A DNA stretch of 64,000 bases from Streblospio benedicti (taxonomy: Eukaryota > Annelida > Polychaeta > Spionida > Spionidae). The stretch covers positions 19,689,665 to 19,753,664 of the forward strand of contig CM032664.1 of assembly GCA_019095985.1 (NCBI GenBank), given 5' to 3'. Below are positions 14,201 through 29,295 of this stretch, piece after piece. Each line of letters starts with the position of its first letter. Within the stretch, counting starts at the first letter, position 1. The notes below the pieces were generated by a model. That model saw only the letters and a list, made by a program, of their open reading frames with translations. It was not told where the DNA came from and made no database searches. The translations under genes were made by a program, and so were the position numbers.

Positions 14201-17200
14201 GGATGAGTTTCAACCAAAAACCCTATTAGAAGCTTGCCCATGAACAACCACAACTGTGTGTGCCTTTGACACCTTTGAAAAAACATGGCTCAGAATTGGC
14301 CTTTTAGCCTTTGTTCGTGTGTATGTGCTGGTAAAGTGGACTAGTGGAGTGGAAGTATGAGGGAAAGGTGGCAAAATGATCAAGTACAATGGTTTTAGGA
14401 AATTATGTATGCGTGTATTTATTGCTATATAATAATAATAATTAAAAAAATCGACTTTTATAAGGAGTCCATAGACTCGAAATTTAAATTGTATAAACAA
14501 ATTGCTAATCATCTATTTTGTAATCATATACAATATCTATACACCTACACAATTAATCCCTATGCTACGTACATGTTTAACATCCAAGACACGTTTCAAA
14601 AGCAGTAGAAAAGCTGATTGATTATTTTTTAGATCTTGGTTTAAAATTAAACTTTTATTTTTATCTCCAATGGTTTCCATTCTATTCCATTTTAGCGAAA
14701 GAGAGAACTCCGGTTAGAAAAAAAATAACAAAAAGACACAATATAGCAGTTGGCCAAATGAAATGTAATAGCCTTGAAGATTTCCAGTATGCAAAGACCA
14801 AACAAAAATGCATTACAGCAAAAACCAAAGAACACCATTCTCCGGCAAATTTAAACAACAGTAACAATTCAGGGACTATTACCCCAGAACAACTCACGTA
14901 GTGTCCAAAACCAAATCTCTTTCTCACATTTCACAGACGGCTTTGTTTCATTGAACACCCACGTCCAATATTGAACCAGTGCTGTACGTGCATGACGTTA
15001 CTTCATCTAAGAGGGTTAATTTCTGCAGAGGCATCAGTTTGAACAAGTGGTAGCTGCCACTGTCGTGAGTGGTGGTATATTTGCCGTAGGGTTAAACACC
15101 ATTGCAAACACGCTCACCGGACGGTCAACACGTTTCAAGGCTCACTTGTACAGTCGAACCTGTGTAGGTGGACCACTTTTTGTTGGTTGCTCAGGTGAAA
15201 TGTGTATATACTTTTGTGTTTTCCGTCTACATCGTATATAAAATCAGTGTCTGTATAGTGGACACGTGTTTTATAAGGATATACTTCGCCCAAAGGTGTA
15301 CACATTAGACAGGTTCATGTGTAGTGGGGGACCAAGGATGGTGCAGTAGCCTTTCCCAGGCAGCACCTGCTTATTTCATGTGGCCTTTTAAGGTAGTGAT
15401 CAGACTTGTAACCCTACACGTGTTCCGTAAAGAGTGGCATCCCCTGAAAGTCTTTAATTCTTTACACAAAACAATCTGTTTCCTAGGTAGAGATTATCGG
15501 AAGAATAAATCCTTCGATTAATGCTTCACGTGTTTCACGTTTAGTTGGAAACAATGAGTAAAATTGCGTCCGTGCATACGTAGCAAAAATGCACTTGTCA
15601 CAGTGTCCATTTCTTACCCTTATGAGTGTCCTCGGATTAGAAGACGCCAGGTGTTAACATGTTGAAGGTCCACAGCCAAGTGAAAACAGCACTGTGGCAG
15701 TCATTATCACTGGTAATACAATGCATAATTTCCACAGTACAACCTTCAGTTATAAACGGTCTCAATGAACAGACCACCTCCAGTTTAAGAATACTTTTAA
15801 AGGGACATGAACAGCAACCACCTCCTCAGACAATTTCACTTAATAATTTTATTTTTCTATATACTTTACATGTTGCACCTAATAACTTCCAATTTTACAA
15901 TCATAAACACGCGTTTGATATAAAAATATAGATAAATTAAAACAGAGAGAAAAACGAGTTGATTGACATTAGAAGGTTCAATACTAACAATACGATTGTA
16001 GCCTTTATCACTCGTGTGCCGCAAGCTGAAATTTGCGTGTACGCAATGGTTATTACGGCTGACAGAATAATAATATTGACATCTCTAATGTTTGGGTACA
16101 AAACATCTTCGCAGAGTAAAAAATGTTTAATTACGATGAACTGGAATTATTCAAATAAATGAAAATGTATACAATCAACTGACTCAGCAAGTGCCATCTA
16201 TATGACATAAATTGATGATATGCCTTGATATTCACCTGTGCGTGTCTCTTTAAGGTTCCAAATATTTATAATGCGTCCACTCCAAACCTTTATATAAAAA
16301 TATCACCTCTTACTAGTGTATAAGCCCCCAGAGGCCAGCACGTGGATGGTCCTGCAGACTATTGGTTGTTCCATTATTCAGAAGACTTTTTAGCCACAAC
16401 TCCCCACCATCAAAGTGCATTGTCCATGTAGTTGAAATTGAGTAACCATCGGCTGCCTGGTTGAATGGGGACCATTAGTTTATTCATCCACTAAATTAAT
16501 TCATCTAGCCATATACAATGATATACAATGTGCATGTATGGACACCTCGGAAAAAAAGAGGCATTGCGGATTTCAAGGAAGTGGAATGTGGGGAAAACGC
16601 TTTGTAAAATTTATGGAAGATGAGGAAAATGCCAAAATTAGAATTGTGAGAACGGCCAAGACAATTTTCGATGTGGGATTCCTTGGCCCCTTATAACACC
16701 CCCTCTTCAACAAGGCGTGGGATGTCGTATTGTACGTTATGGTCAATGGTGTTATAGTGTTCAACAATGGATACTGAAACGGAACAATGTACATGGTGAA
16801 CACCACCCATCGTTCGGGCAGGTGTCTATTATAGAAAGGTTAATTTAATTACACCAAATTGATTATACATGCACTGTATGCGTATCGTGATAACCGTGAA
16901 CCTTACAGAGGTAGTTGTTTAATGATAGTGGAGTTAGGAGATGGCTTCAAAAGCGCACATAAGGCACCCACACCACAACTCCGCTGAGCCCGCGAGACAT
17001 GATCAAGGTGATGAACAAACCTGGATCTATTACGGCTGGTAAATGAATTTTTACTTTATCATTTGTCGCCAGTATCTCTAAACTGCCGCCATATAGATAT
17101 AAAGGAGACCACCAAAGCTATCCACGGAGCTAGGACACTGGCAGTTCATGGGAGGGGCGGGAGTCCCGGCCCTTTGCTTTCAGACAATTTATTTTCACAT

Positions 17201-18609
17201 TATCCGTGAAATCCTGGATCCGCCGCTGTATATATATGATTTGTGTTTTAAGGGAGTGTTTCTCCTTTGGGATTCATTCACAACATAATTGCTATTGTTA
17301 ATGTTCTCATTGTGTTACGGTAACCTGTGCAAAAGCAGACGTGTTTCACCAACGCAACCACCCACTAGAACGAATCTGCAAATTGGCCGATTATGTCCTT
17401 AGATGGACACACGTGGAGCCAGACAGTTACTTCCTGACACCTTCATTATTGCTATTCGCACGTGTCCACTAAATGTAAGGAATATGCAGCAAACCCTCCT
17501 ATTGATACAATCTTTACAAACAGACTGCTTCTAATAATGGACTTATTATTATCAGTTCCATACATCCCTAACTAGACCAGAGCTAATCGACATACATGTG
17601 CCTCTCAAACTGGATATCTTGGAGCAAGATCCAGGGGTGTCTTCATAGATAGTTTCTACTGTAACTGAAGACTAGTGCTTCCCGCAGTTAAAAACTCACA
17701 TGCCACAAGCTGGTCCGATGAAAATGAATGGAGAGTTATAGTTCAAGTTACATAAGCCTCATTCAAGCAACTTTCTGGCCATTAAAGGTCCATATGATTG
17801 TTCAAATATGACCAACAATGAATGCACAATGGCAGCATTTAACAGGTATTTGCAAATCGTTCGGAAATCACCGGGATTTCAACCCTGTAAACTCGTTAAG
17901 TAGGTCGTAACAAAGATCGTTTAACAAGGACTAAAATACAGCAATATTTAATACAAACAAAAGTTTAAATGCCAATATTAAGTCTTAACCACTCAAAGTT
18001 TTAAGCAATCGACAAGAGTTAGGCTGCATTTGAATGAAAACACTCGAAATTCCATCTTGGAGGGAGCCATTACAAATAAAAGAGACCAAAATGGCACCTT
18101 CCAATCTGCAATATCAACAACTTGATACATTCATTCTTACCTTGAGTCAATATATTAATGGTTGGATAGTGAATGACAACAAAGGGAATAAACATAGATA
18201 CAATGGCCCCAAGTCCAAGTTAAAGTGTTTTATAAAGAGATAACTGTAAGATTTGATTGGAGTGAGTTTGGAAAGTGTCACAATAAGATAGTTAACAAAT
18301 AAACATGTTGGCTACCGCTGCGTCCCGGTGTTTTGACAATTGCTCCTTAGAATGCCTGTGAATATTGAATACAAACAGATTAGTGGTATTTTCTGTTGCA
18401 GATAAACATCTTGATATATTCAGCATTATGCATAATAGAGGATAAGCATAAAGATGCTACATTAAAGTAACGCTATACCGTTTTTTATGAATTGCAGATC
18501 GTGTGTTTTAGATGTTAAGATAAATAATATCAAGTGAAAGGGTAAACTAAATTGAAAAAGACATCCTTGAACGCATACATTTTTCTTGTACACCTGTGGA
18601 AACGTCTCC
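11216..18609. other. Intergenic, mostly unique AT-rich sequence
   Basis: Contains the longest open frame of the window (12312-12806, 164 codons), which has no recognisable domain, plus GGATCTGCC-family fragments (13.4-13.9 kb). Confidence 0.5.
13395..13860. repeat. Fragments of a dispersed GGATCTGCC repeat family
   Basis: Pieces such as CACCCCCTGAATCTGCCTATG (13519), AAACCTGGATCTGCCAATAT (13665) and C- or G-runs recur here. Similar words occur at 27620, 29573, 41722 and 17208. Confidence 0.45.
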
Positions 18610-18645
18610 GTAAGTAAGTAAGTAAGTACGTAAGTACGTAAGTAA
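18610..18645. repeat. GTAA/GTAC tetranucleotide tract
   Basis: Alternating AAGT and ACGT units, a short microsatellite. Confidence 0.9.
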
Positions 18646-19055
18646 AACGTTTGATGAACTTTCTAACCAGTGCTGCGTTATTATGAAGATTCAATCAAGT
18701 GGATTATATATTATGAATTGATATTATGATAACATGCTTTGCTTGCTAACATGAAGTTCAAACATGCTGTTCAAATACCACACTTGTTTTTATACGTTTT
18801 TAATTCATGTGTATATTTTGAGGTATATAACCTAATTTTATACACACATATTTACATGACAGCATGTATAAAAGTGTGGTTGTTCTGCACAAAAAATCCC
18901 AATTTCAATTATGTTATTTTAGAATGAGATTTCTTTGTGTAGGGAAAAGTTCCCAACCCGCAGCTACCCCCCCTCCCAAAAAAAAAGAAAACAAACAAAA
19001 ATAAAATTAAAAAAAAAACAAATAAAACACACAAAAAACAATAAAAATAAATGAA

Positions 19056-19086
19056 AAAAGAAAGAAAGAAAGAAAGAAAGAAAGAC

Positions 19087-19117
<31 letters not shown>

Positions 19118-19119
19118 AG
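19056..19119. repeat. (AAAG)n microsatellite
   Basis: About sixteen AAAG units with one AAAGAC interruption, preceded by an A-rich stretch from 18978. Confidence 0.95.
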
Positions 19120-22100
19120 TCTCCGTCTGTAGATTACCTTCTAGGCCATAATAAATGAATAAATGGTAGCCCACTCATTTTTAAAGATCTAATCACCTAT
19201 GAAATAAAACATTTTATGAATGATTCTACCGTAGGTAGCGTTCTTATGCGATCGCACATAACATTGTTTTTGCTGTAGTTTCAAGTAAGCCATCTCTCTT
19301 GTTACATTGAGTTAAGCTATGACAAATCATCCTCAGATGAGAGAAGACCTCAACAAATTGCCGAGTATAACAAGGAAGGTGCCGAAAGGTTATCGAAATC
19401 CCGTCTTCTGAAGAGCAAATGATAGATGGTAAAATACTGCACTTGCTTGATTTACTGACAGACAGCTGGGCGTATGAGTAATCCGCAATAATCCACAGTA
19501 TGCAACACTTAAGCCCAAGTCAGACAGTCACGAATGTTCATCATACTGTATTTTCACTCCGTGTGGAGTAGGAAATAAAATTGGTGAATAGATTATTCTA
19601 ACCTATACAAATATGTGACAAACTTTCAATTACAGGTAGCAATGGGGCCAATATCACAATTGTTTCTGCTGGAATGTTTGTAACTCTCTGACATTACCTT
19701 AAGTATTCAATTTATGGTTAAATTTAAGTAATACCATAATCCAATAAATGGCGTGTTTAATTTAGGTTAAATCCTACAAAATATCTTACCTGCATAAATG
19801 TGTATGTATTTTTTTATCCCTACGTGTCTGTATCAGCGGACATTAAATGCACTGAATGCAAAACTAATCCACATAATACAAAACTGAGTAGAATGTTTCT
19901 CACATTTTAAAAACACAAAACTAATTTATCATTCGATATGTAGCATATCTAGTAATGCCTGGCATGAAATAAGCCTATACTCCATAATGGTACATTCACG
20001 ATGAAGATTTAATCTGCTTTTTTCGTCAAAATGTGAAACCAACTGTTCAATTTAGCATTGCTACATTATACATGTACACGCCTAACTTGTATTATCTTGC
20101 ATATGATAAATTAATATACAATCCTACTTATCATTCCCCTTGCACAATATTTTAGCATTACTCCATGTACAGTAGTAATCTGGTATGCACAGTTAATCCG
20201 CCAATTTGCACATTATGAATTCAATATTAATCTGCCTTTTCTGCTTCAGATATATGTCAAAGCCCTTTATTCACAACCATGGATACATGTAGCACTTTAA
20301 ATGCCTTTATGCTTTGCAATGGACGACACTACCTTCTTATCTCAAGATTGCGTTATCCCCAAACTGAAGGATCATTCCTGATCCTAGATAAAACTGTCTG
20401 CAGATTATTGACGCAAGCAATATGTTGCATTATCAAACGACGGTAATAATTTATAATGCCAAATGCCTCTGTAGCATGGTTTTCACAAGCTTGGGGGAAC
20501 ACTTTCCAGAGCAGTGAATATCAGAGACAATCAAGTGAAAGTTGGACACATGTTTTATAATTGTTCACAAAAGAAATGGACAACTTGCGAATTTTGACGT
20601 TGACGCTTTTACCGTATTGCATCTATCATTCATGGAAAATATGGCAGCTGGAATGTACGTTGCTTTTCTAAGTGAATATTTTCATATAATCCAGGTTAAC
20701 ATATATTTGCATTCCGTCTCAACAAGGAAACACCCGAGATTATATATCGCCGATATCCATATTAGACCCCAAACAATTTCTGAGCAATTTTAACAAAATA
20801 GTGCGACATCGGATAGATATCTTCTGCGTGCAATTTTAATTCTGTTAACCAAACTAATGATTTCCTCCATATGTAATGTTAATTTGTGTGCTACCACATG
20901 ACAGTTATATTTTAAATGTTAATGTGTCATTGATATATATATGGCATGGTCTCTAAAACAAACATAATCAACTGTTATCTGCCACCTACTTTTTCTGCTA
21001 TAATTGCTATGCTAGTTAGGTCACAAGATACCGTGGAGACCGATGTGTGTTTTTACGTTGCATAATTTATAGTTATTACGCTGCATTAAATTAAATATAT
21101 TATTTGTTAATGTTCACAGTGCGTGTCGACATTTTAGCCAAGACGTAAGACTAACTGTTGGTCGAATCTCTTCTCGTTCAAGACTCAGTTCAAAAATAAG
21201 CTTTAAATGAGTATTATTGCAGCAGAGTCGTTGTTGCCAATTTGTATGTAAAGTTTAACACTAGTGTTCGTTTGGTACACAATATCTGGAACACCAGGGA
21301 CACTTTTCAACGCTTGAAAAAGTAAAAAGTAAGCATGAACTAATAACTGGGAATGTAATTGTTAACTATGTCCATGCTAAACATTACTGCTCGTATGGAA
21401 AGCTATGCCATCATAGATTCACATGAACTGTTGTAAATTTTGATTGTGACCTTAATGAATGTGTAATGTAATATTCTGAAGCTATATTGTATTATCTTAC
21501 TTCCTACTCCTGAGTACCAGATAAAATAATTGCATATTGAATAGCAACGAATGCCAGTGACACAATTAATTCTGCACATCTGGATTGGTTCTAGCATTGT
21601 CGCTAGCACAGCAGGCATGCCAGGAAGTGCCATGCTACTCGTCTGAGATATTCTGTACATTAACACTCATTTGTAGCAGGAAATATGTGTGAATATAATC
21701 ATCATGTCAATTATCATGTTTACTTACATATATAGACGGTTCAGATCACAGGTGAAGCCTCTTGTATACTGTCAATTCATACAATAACTATTTGGGATAG
21801 CATGTTAGACGGCACTCTTCCCTTGGTACAACCCTACAGTAACTGTTCCAATAGAAAAAATGCAATGATTAGTTGTGGAATCTTTCAATCTTCTTTAGCG
21901 TGGTCTCGGGTCGATGTACATGGTCGCCTGGCTGCCGAGGTGGGCGTGTCCGCTGACACGGGAAGCCGGCAGGAGGAAGTGGCATCAAGGGAGGTGATGC
22001 GTACGACTCAGCTCTGCTGTGTGCAAGTTGTCAATGACTGTAGAGGTGCTATGTATTGTAAAATGTGCATGATTTTTTCCCAATTAACTCTATAAAATTG

Positions 22101-24526
22101 TAGCCCGTAGAATTATTAAGACAGTAGATGATTATAGAAAATATCTACGAGAAAAAAATATATGATGATGCATGCTTCCTCATTCCAGCTATAGCTATAA
22201 TATAGCAAGAAGCTGTCATATTCTCACTTGCACACTTGCACCCACCACAAACTATCAGAGACTACTGTATCTCCGAATGCGTATAACCTCCGCCCCGGGA
22301 GATTAGCGCCCGCCACTCCCAAACGTATCGTGCCCAGCGAAGCGCTCAGCCGTGACGAGACGCACATCCGTAATTACGTTTCATCTGAAGGTACAATCAG
22401 CGCATCCCGCTGTGAAAAAGACGCTGTGATGCCTTCCGAAACACCCCAATGGTTCCCCTGACCCCTGGCGGAATTATTAGGTTTCAGTTTGAGTCCTGTG
22501 ATATCTGGCTTGTACGGTAGGAGACATTACTTGAGGTGATAAAGAGAGTTATTTAACCTGCGACCCTGTGGTCACTTCAATTTAGATAACTGGGATAAGG
22601 AGAAATGATCTCTTTATGATTGAGTATTTTTCAGTTTTGAGTGGTATGAGGTTTTTTATCTTTATCGACAAAGATTAATCAAATAGACACGTAGTGGCAA
22701 TTTCAACTTGACAATTTGTAGGGAAAAGACAACATCACAATAATAAAATAAGGACAACAATTCCTTGCACAGTGATGAATACATGTTAGTAGTTTTATGG
22801 AATTCTCTTAATCTATTTCCTTTACATTTCATATTTTGCTCAATCACAAGATGTGATTTAATTCATTTTCAAACTCTAACTACCTTCGTGATTGCTCATA
22901 GAAATGACTAGACCCTCTACCATTGTCTGCCAGAAAGATTATTGAAAATCTTACATCTGAAGAAATTTCAAATAGCAATGTTAATTAAGAAGGACATGTT
23001 TTCAAACATGCTTATTAAACGCAATACAAAACAGCTGTTATTCCTATTTGTCCCTTCGCCTATCTATTGAGCATCTAGATTCTTTATGTGTTGTACCGTA
23101 CTAAAGACTCGCTCTTAACTATCACACTCTAAGCAAGAATGTCTTCACGACTTTACAGGAATCTCTTCACGACTTTGCAAGAATGTCATCAGCCATAGGA
23201 TCAGAGAGCTGACCGCTTACCCAGCGTTACATGATAAGATATCCAGTGATGGACAAGTATCACGTGCTCAACGTTTAGTACTCGTTGAGTAAGTGAGATG
23301 GTCATAATGCAGAGGTTAAATATACATTATATCCATTGGTTTGCTACAATGGAAGTTGACTACACTGAAAATGTAGTTGAATTCATCTGAAGGCTGGCCA
23401 TTTGCGATAGCCAGTGATGGTGACGAATCATGTGTTCATTGTTTAGTACTTGTCCGTAAATTCAGCCAGTAAATTCACATAATCATACGAATATGTGTTC
23501 CTATTGATTTTAAGAGAGCATGTTCATCTCTCCAAAAAATCTACCTGTTCACAACATAACCGTGACAAAACTATGCGGCAATTCCCAATGGCTACAATAC
23601 CACGACTGGCTCGTTTTCAATATTCGCGACAATCTGACCCTTGCAGATGTGCAGTGAATCAACTTTATTATAAATGATAGAACCAACAACTTTTTAATTC
23701 ACATTTTAATTAAATATTTTCAACCTTGCGGTCATCTTCAGAATATAATGTAAAATTAACCAAATTAAATTACAAAACAGTACTGTTTTCAATATACATG
23801 AATATAATATAGAACAAGAATAAAAACATAACAACACAAGAATTAAGGATGAAGCGATTAAGAATCAACTTTACTTGTAACAAACCGAAACAAATAAATA
23901 AACCGACATGTAATTATAGGCTGATAGTATACATGAGATGATGTTTTAAAATCTTGCATTATAATAGCTCCATGGATTTCTGTGGACAGTTCTTACAAAA
24001 TTAGTTCAGTGTTGAACCAGACAGCTTTCTTTCCAAACGTGTGATCATTAGTTTCCAATTTCCAAAACATCAATCTGCAAGTGAAACAAACGCCAAAATA
24101 CAGTATCCCCAAGATAGAATCATCAAAGCTGAAGGAATGTGTGATCCCTCCCACTCACTGATTAAATCTGCCTCCTAAAACACATGGATCAGTAGCTTGG
24201 GTACAAATGGAGTTGATGTACCAAGGAGAGATGTTAGGAGAGGAGGGCATGTTAGGTATTCACAGAAGTGTTTGGAGAGCATTTGAAAGAGTTAGAAGTT
24301 AGAAACTAGGAGAGAAATACCAAGTATTTCAATCCTCATCTATTTCGGTCTTATTATTCAAATCACAAGTTATTGAAATTTAACATACAGAAATTTGGTG
24401 TCATCACAATAATATCATTATAAATGTGTATAATTCTACTCTATTACATATAATTATACACATTATACACATTAAACATATTTGAATTAACGACATCCTA
24501 TGTATTGTATAAGTGGCAGTAGGTCG
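19120..24526. other. Intergenic, no gene recognised
   Basis: AT-rich with a GC-richer patch at 22260-22460. Holds the 22-bp tandem at 23140 and a direct repeat pair at 23238 and 23406 (core CCAGTGATGG and TTTAGTACT). Confidence 0.5.
23138..23190. repeat. Tandem 22-bp repeat
   Basis: TCTTCACGACTTTACAGGAA then TCTTCACGACTTTGCAAGAA, with AAGAATGTC on both outer sides. Confidence 0.8.
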
Positions 24527-24685
24527 CATTTTATGCATAACACTGTAATTGTCTTTCCTTATAACTGTTTCTATTTCTTAACCACAATAAATATACTTCT
24601 TTTAGAAGTAAAAAAGAAGAAGTTTATATTGTGGTTAAGAAATAGAAACAGTGGTATTAAAGGAAAGACAGTTATACATAAAATG
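24527..24685. repeat. Long hairpin with about 75-bp arms
   Basis: The left arm contains TGTTTCTATTTCTTAACCAC and GTCTTTCCTTAT; the right arm holds their complements, including GTGGTTAAGAAATAGAAACA. The loop is under ten bases. The outer pair CATTTTATGCATAAC and GTTATACATAAAATG extends the stem. It is either a young foldback element or a hairpin RNA source. Confidence 0.75.
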
Positions 24686-27600
24686 AAACATCTTTAAAAT
24701 GTTCTCAACGGAGGGCTGGTTTCATCATCGATCTTTACGATATTGGACTTTAAAATGGTCTTCTACATGGGGTCGATACACCTGACCTTTTTTGGCGGTT
24801 TGACTGTAAATGTTTTCATCAGTCACAATAACAGTTGTAATATACACAGCGCCTGCTGGTATAACGATGTCAACCACTTTTGCTTGGCTGTCTTTTTGTG
24901 ATATTCAAGACCATATTTTGCAGTTTTGCATTTCTAATTGATACAAGATTCTGACAATTTTCAAATTCTCATGAAATAGACACTACCAGTAAAAATCCAT
25001 TTTCCCGACCGCTTTGAACCTATCACACAAATATTATGGTCTCAATTTAATGGATACGTTTTCTTTAGTAACGGGTCAACTCTACTTGTACTACGCATTA
25101 CAAGTTCACCGCTGTTTCTATTTGTTTATGGTAAAATGAAAAGTATCATAACACATAACAGAATATACAGCAATCGTGTGTACCACAAAGGTTATGTGAG
25201 TATGTTTGGCTAATGAAATTATTTGTAACACTTTAATCTGTTTACTTTTCAAGGTCAATTATACTTGTAATCTAATATACCATGAACACGTTGTCATGCA
25301 GTGTAACCTCCTCTTAGCCTATATATTTGGAACTTCACTAAAGGTTACCCTCTCATATGGACATATTGGGGGAATTCTATTCCCATCCATCATATATAAA
25401 GTCAACCTTTGTATTGTGGATATTTGTCGTATTTTGACTTGTTTAGCTTTTGCTGAAGGTGGCCATATTAGAGATAGAGGTTTTCTTTGTACCAAGCGTT
25501 GAGTATGTTTCACATAACCACAGATATACGTGGCTTATCTTTTGTACTTAATTTATTACTTGTTAATGTTATTCTAACCCCAGACAAATGCTGTAAATAG
25601 CAGTCTGTTAAGTTGTCTTTAAGATACATGTACACGTTCGATCAACAATTTGCATTTTATCATGATCAGTGATGAGCATATACACATATATTTTTCGCTG
25701 TTATATTTTAAACTTACTCCTAAACATTTTGTACAATATAAAACTTCTGCATATTAAAGACTAAATCTATTTTTCTAATTGCTAACCTGCTCGAATACAA
25801 AATGGAAATATGTTTTTACCAGTTATATAAACGTTGCAAAATCATATTCATAAACGCAAAGAACTGATATGCCTATGTTCAATAGGAAAACAATAAGTTT
25901 TTTTTTCTTCTGACTCACAAAGTGTCAGCTTACCACTTAACTATTCCGTCCGACAAGTCACGTCAACCAACTTGCTCGGCGGGGTATATTGATGGTCCGG
26001 TTATAGATAAGAAATGATTAGTGAGGAACAAATTACATGAGGGATCCTCCAAAAATACCTGTCGAGCTTTCATGCCAGCTATCTTGATTTTGTGCTCGTA
26101 AACAGTGATTTTTTATGTGAAATGGATAGCGTGGTGATTGAATGGTGCGTGTATTTGTATTTGTACCTGCTTGGGTGCGTGCATTGTTATTGCCGGCGTC
26201 GCTACTGTTGCTGCTGTATCTGCTGCTATTGTTTATTTCACATTACATACATATGCATGTTTTGCTTTAAGAAGATCACCTAAAAGACTTAGCCAGTGGT
26301 CAAACTAGACAGCTGGTCACTGACGTGAGATTCATGGCATGAGACATGTGTAAATGTGGACATCTATATGAGTTGTCTATTTTAAGAAGTGTCCGCAAAA
26401 TAAGGTATTATCTCTAATCTTAAATCGATTACTAAACAAGTTGCACACAATGTAACTGCAATTGACCTTCGATCAAAACAATTGTAAATTCACAATACCC
26501 CATCTGACTTGCAATAAAGCAAAACAAATTTCGCCATCCATTTTCCCATGGTATGCCAAAGTACAAAAAGCTTACGCACACCTACCACGTTAAATGTACG
26601 ATAAACAGCAAAGTAATCATCTTGTAAACACCATTTAAAAAGCCTGTAAACAGTGCAAAAGTCACTTCATTCCAACACTCATCAAACACTTGAATTGGGC
26701 TATACTAAGATGAGCAAGTGTTAACTTCACAACTCGTACTGTTATCACTATAGCTTTTTTGAAGACGTCTCCGATTTATTTTTGGAAAGTGTCCCTGCAT
26801 GGGATCTCAGAATAGTAAATTAGCTACATGTACATTACATTATAGTAAAATAGTCGGCTAGATTTACATTATAACCATACATTGGAAAGGGGGGGGGGGC
26901 ACATTTCCCAATTCGTCTCGTTACTTTAGCTCACAGTGAATTGTTGTGAAGTATTTTTAAAATTGGTATTACAGAATCATCGTATATCAAGCTACAATTC
27001 CACATCAGAGTGTCTCTTTTACCACATCAACGGTCATGTAGCCAATACTGCTGTCTTCCCTGAAGCTCTCATCACTTTGCCTCTCCGTCTGCACTCAAGT
27101 GGATTATAGAGGATTATCAGTGGGCTGTAAAAAGTGCCTCAACAATGAAAAGTGCAAGCAGACGAAATCTCGAGGAGGCTGCACACAGAATCGGTGGGAA
27201 CGTAAAAACAGAGTTTGCCGTTGCCGGCTGGTTTAACGCATTTACGCCTTTTCACTTGCGTTTGGGGTGTGAGCATTTATATTTGGGTGCCAGCTGCGGA
27301 CAACTATTTAAAAAATATATATTCTCTCTTGTGCTAACACAATACGTCTCATTTTTATTAATTGACATTTCAGAATTTTCTGAAAAAATAGTTCGTTTTC
27401 TTAGACCCAAATAATATTGCAAACCAGTGGATACCAGTTACTTACATGTAGGTTCCACGAAAAATCTCCCATGTGTTTTCTCTCAAAAGCGGACCGTCTA
27501 ATGTTATTAATCGTTTCTTAAATCAGATATATTGGCGTCTATCAATTCTAGATCTGATGATATGAAAACCTCTAAACAAATAGACCACCTCTCTAGAGCG

Positions 27601-29156
27601 GCCGCCTTTCTAAAACGTCCCTTTTCACCGGCAGATCCAGGCTTTCACGAAAAGGTGAGCGGGTGTGCACCAACAGAAATTTCAATCAACCTAATGGAAA
27701 TGATATTTGTGGGGAGAATAGGGTGGTGCGCGCCCCATGCAGCCCCCCCCCTCCCCCGCCCCCCCCCCCCACCCCAACCTTTGACTTTTACATGTACGTG
27801 ACGACCCCTCTAATATGCTCTCAAGTGTCTCAACAAAAATGCAAGTGTATATATGGATTACATCGTATATGAATTGAACAAGAAGCTGTGTTTTTCATTT
27901 ACACATGGGCTCTTCTAAATGAACTAACTTTGCAATAGAATAACTGTCTTATGTGCGGGCATACACTGTATAAGTATTTTCGTCTTGTCCACGCCAGTTG
28001 CCAGACTTGTTGAATTGTAAAATTGTCACCATATTTCAAGTTCAGTGATTTCTGTGGACTGATTTGACAACTTGTTTCACCATAATACATATGAAGGGAG
28101 GTGATACATATTTTCCTGGATGACATAGCAGGTGACAGTGTCTATTACTACTCTGCAAACGTCTTTGATGTATTTTCAGGTCTACTATCTTGCCTTGTTC
28201 TCATGGTTCTTCATTGCCAAAGAGTCGTGTTCCATATCCATGTGAATGTTAATATGTTTCTTCTTACCCGTGTATTCTTAAAATTAAGTTGTAATTTTGC
28301 TGCGACACCTTAATGCCACCTTTATGAAAAAGTCCATCTCTATAAAGACTATTTTACTGTCCAAAACCTCATTTAACAAGGAGGTTGTACTAGTATCTAA
28401 GTGTTTGGTAAAGACTCTAGACACCAGAAATCAGGTGAGTGTCCGTGCCCTGCTAGCTTCTTTATGGACTAGTGCATGTACTAGGATATAATGCCCTGTC
28501 TAACTGTGGCAACTCCTATAGAAAGACCACGTCTCTTGTCAGACTTTCCAGGATCAGATGGCCTCAACTGAGAGGTGATGTATAGGTGGTAACATGCTAG
28601 ACACCAGACAACAGGTGTCTGTGCCCTCCGAGCCTGTCTCTGTCCACTTTTTGTCCATTCTGTGGTTGTTTGCTACGTCTCTTGTCACTGCTGACGGGGA
28701 TGTGACATTCTGGCTCATCTGTCCATCAACAGGCTTTTTGTGGAGGGACACAATGCTTCAGGGAAATGGTTGGAATTTCATTTTAAAACTTCTTCAGTTT
28801 CCCATCGTCGTATCAAACATCCCTGTCAATAAACAATGATAAAAAGCGGGACAGAGAAATAAATATAATGAAGAAGCAGTAAAAGCACAATAAAAGTAGA
28901 AAAAGAAACACTGTGATGAAAAGAGGGAAAAGAAGAGAGAATGGAATAGCTACGACAGCTGAAGGCAGACGGTATCGCTTTGCAAATGTTAATAACAACA
29001 TCCATTTGAACTTCCATGTAAAAGTGAAATTTAAAGAATGTATGCCAAACATTGAGGCCCAGGCAGGAATTCTTGCGTGTGCGAAACGAGGCGTGGCCAT
29101 TTATGACATCACTATTCACGAAGATGATTCATGACTGCAAAATATCCGTCATGCTT

Positions 29157-29200
29157 GCTCACTGACCGCTCACTGACCGCTCGCTGACCGCTCGCTGACC
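29157..29200. repeat. Four tandem 11-bp units
   Basis: GCTCACTGACC occurs twice, then GCTCGCTGACC twice, with no spacer. Confidence 0.95.
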
Positions 29201-29295
29201 ACCCGCGGTGATTAAGGAGCTTCATTAGCCCGGCTCACGTGACGCACGGTCACTAATTAGGGCGATAATTAGACACGCCTAGTTTGGCGGGTCAG
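29201..29295. promoter_or_regulatory. GC-rich patch with TAATTAG and CACGTGA sites
   Basis: CTCACGTGACGCACG is followed by ACTAATTAGGGCG and ATAATTAGACACG. Composition differs from the AT-rich flanks, so a regulatory element is possible. Confidence 0.25.
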
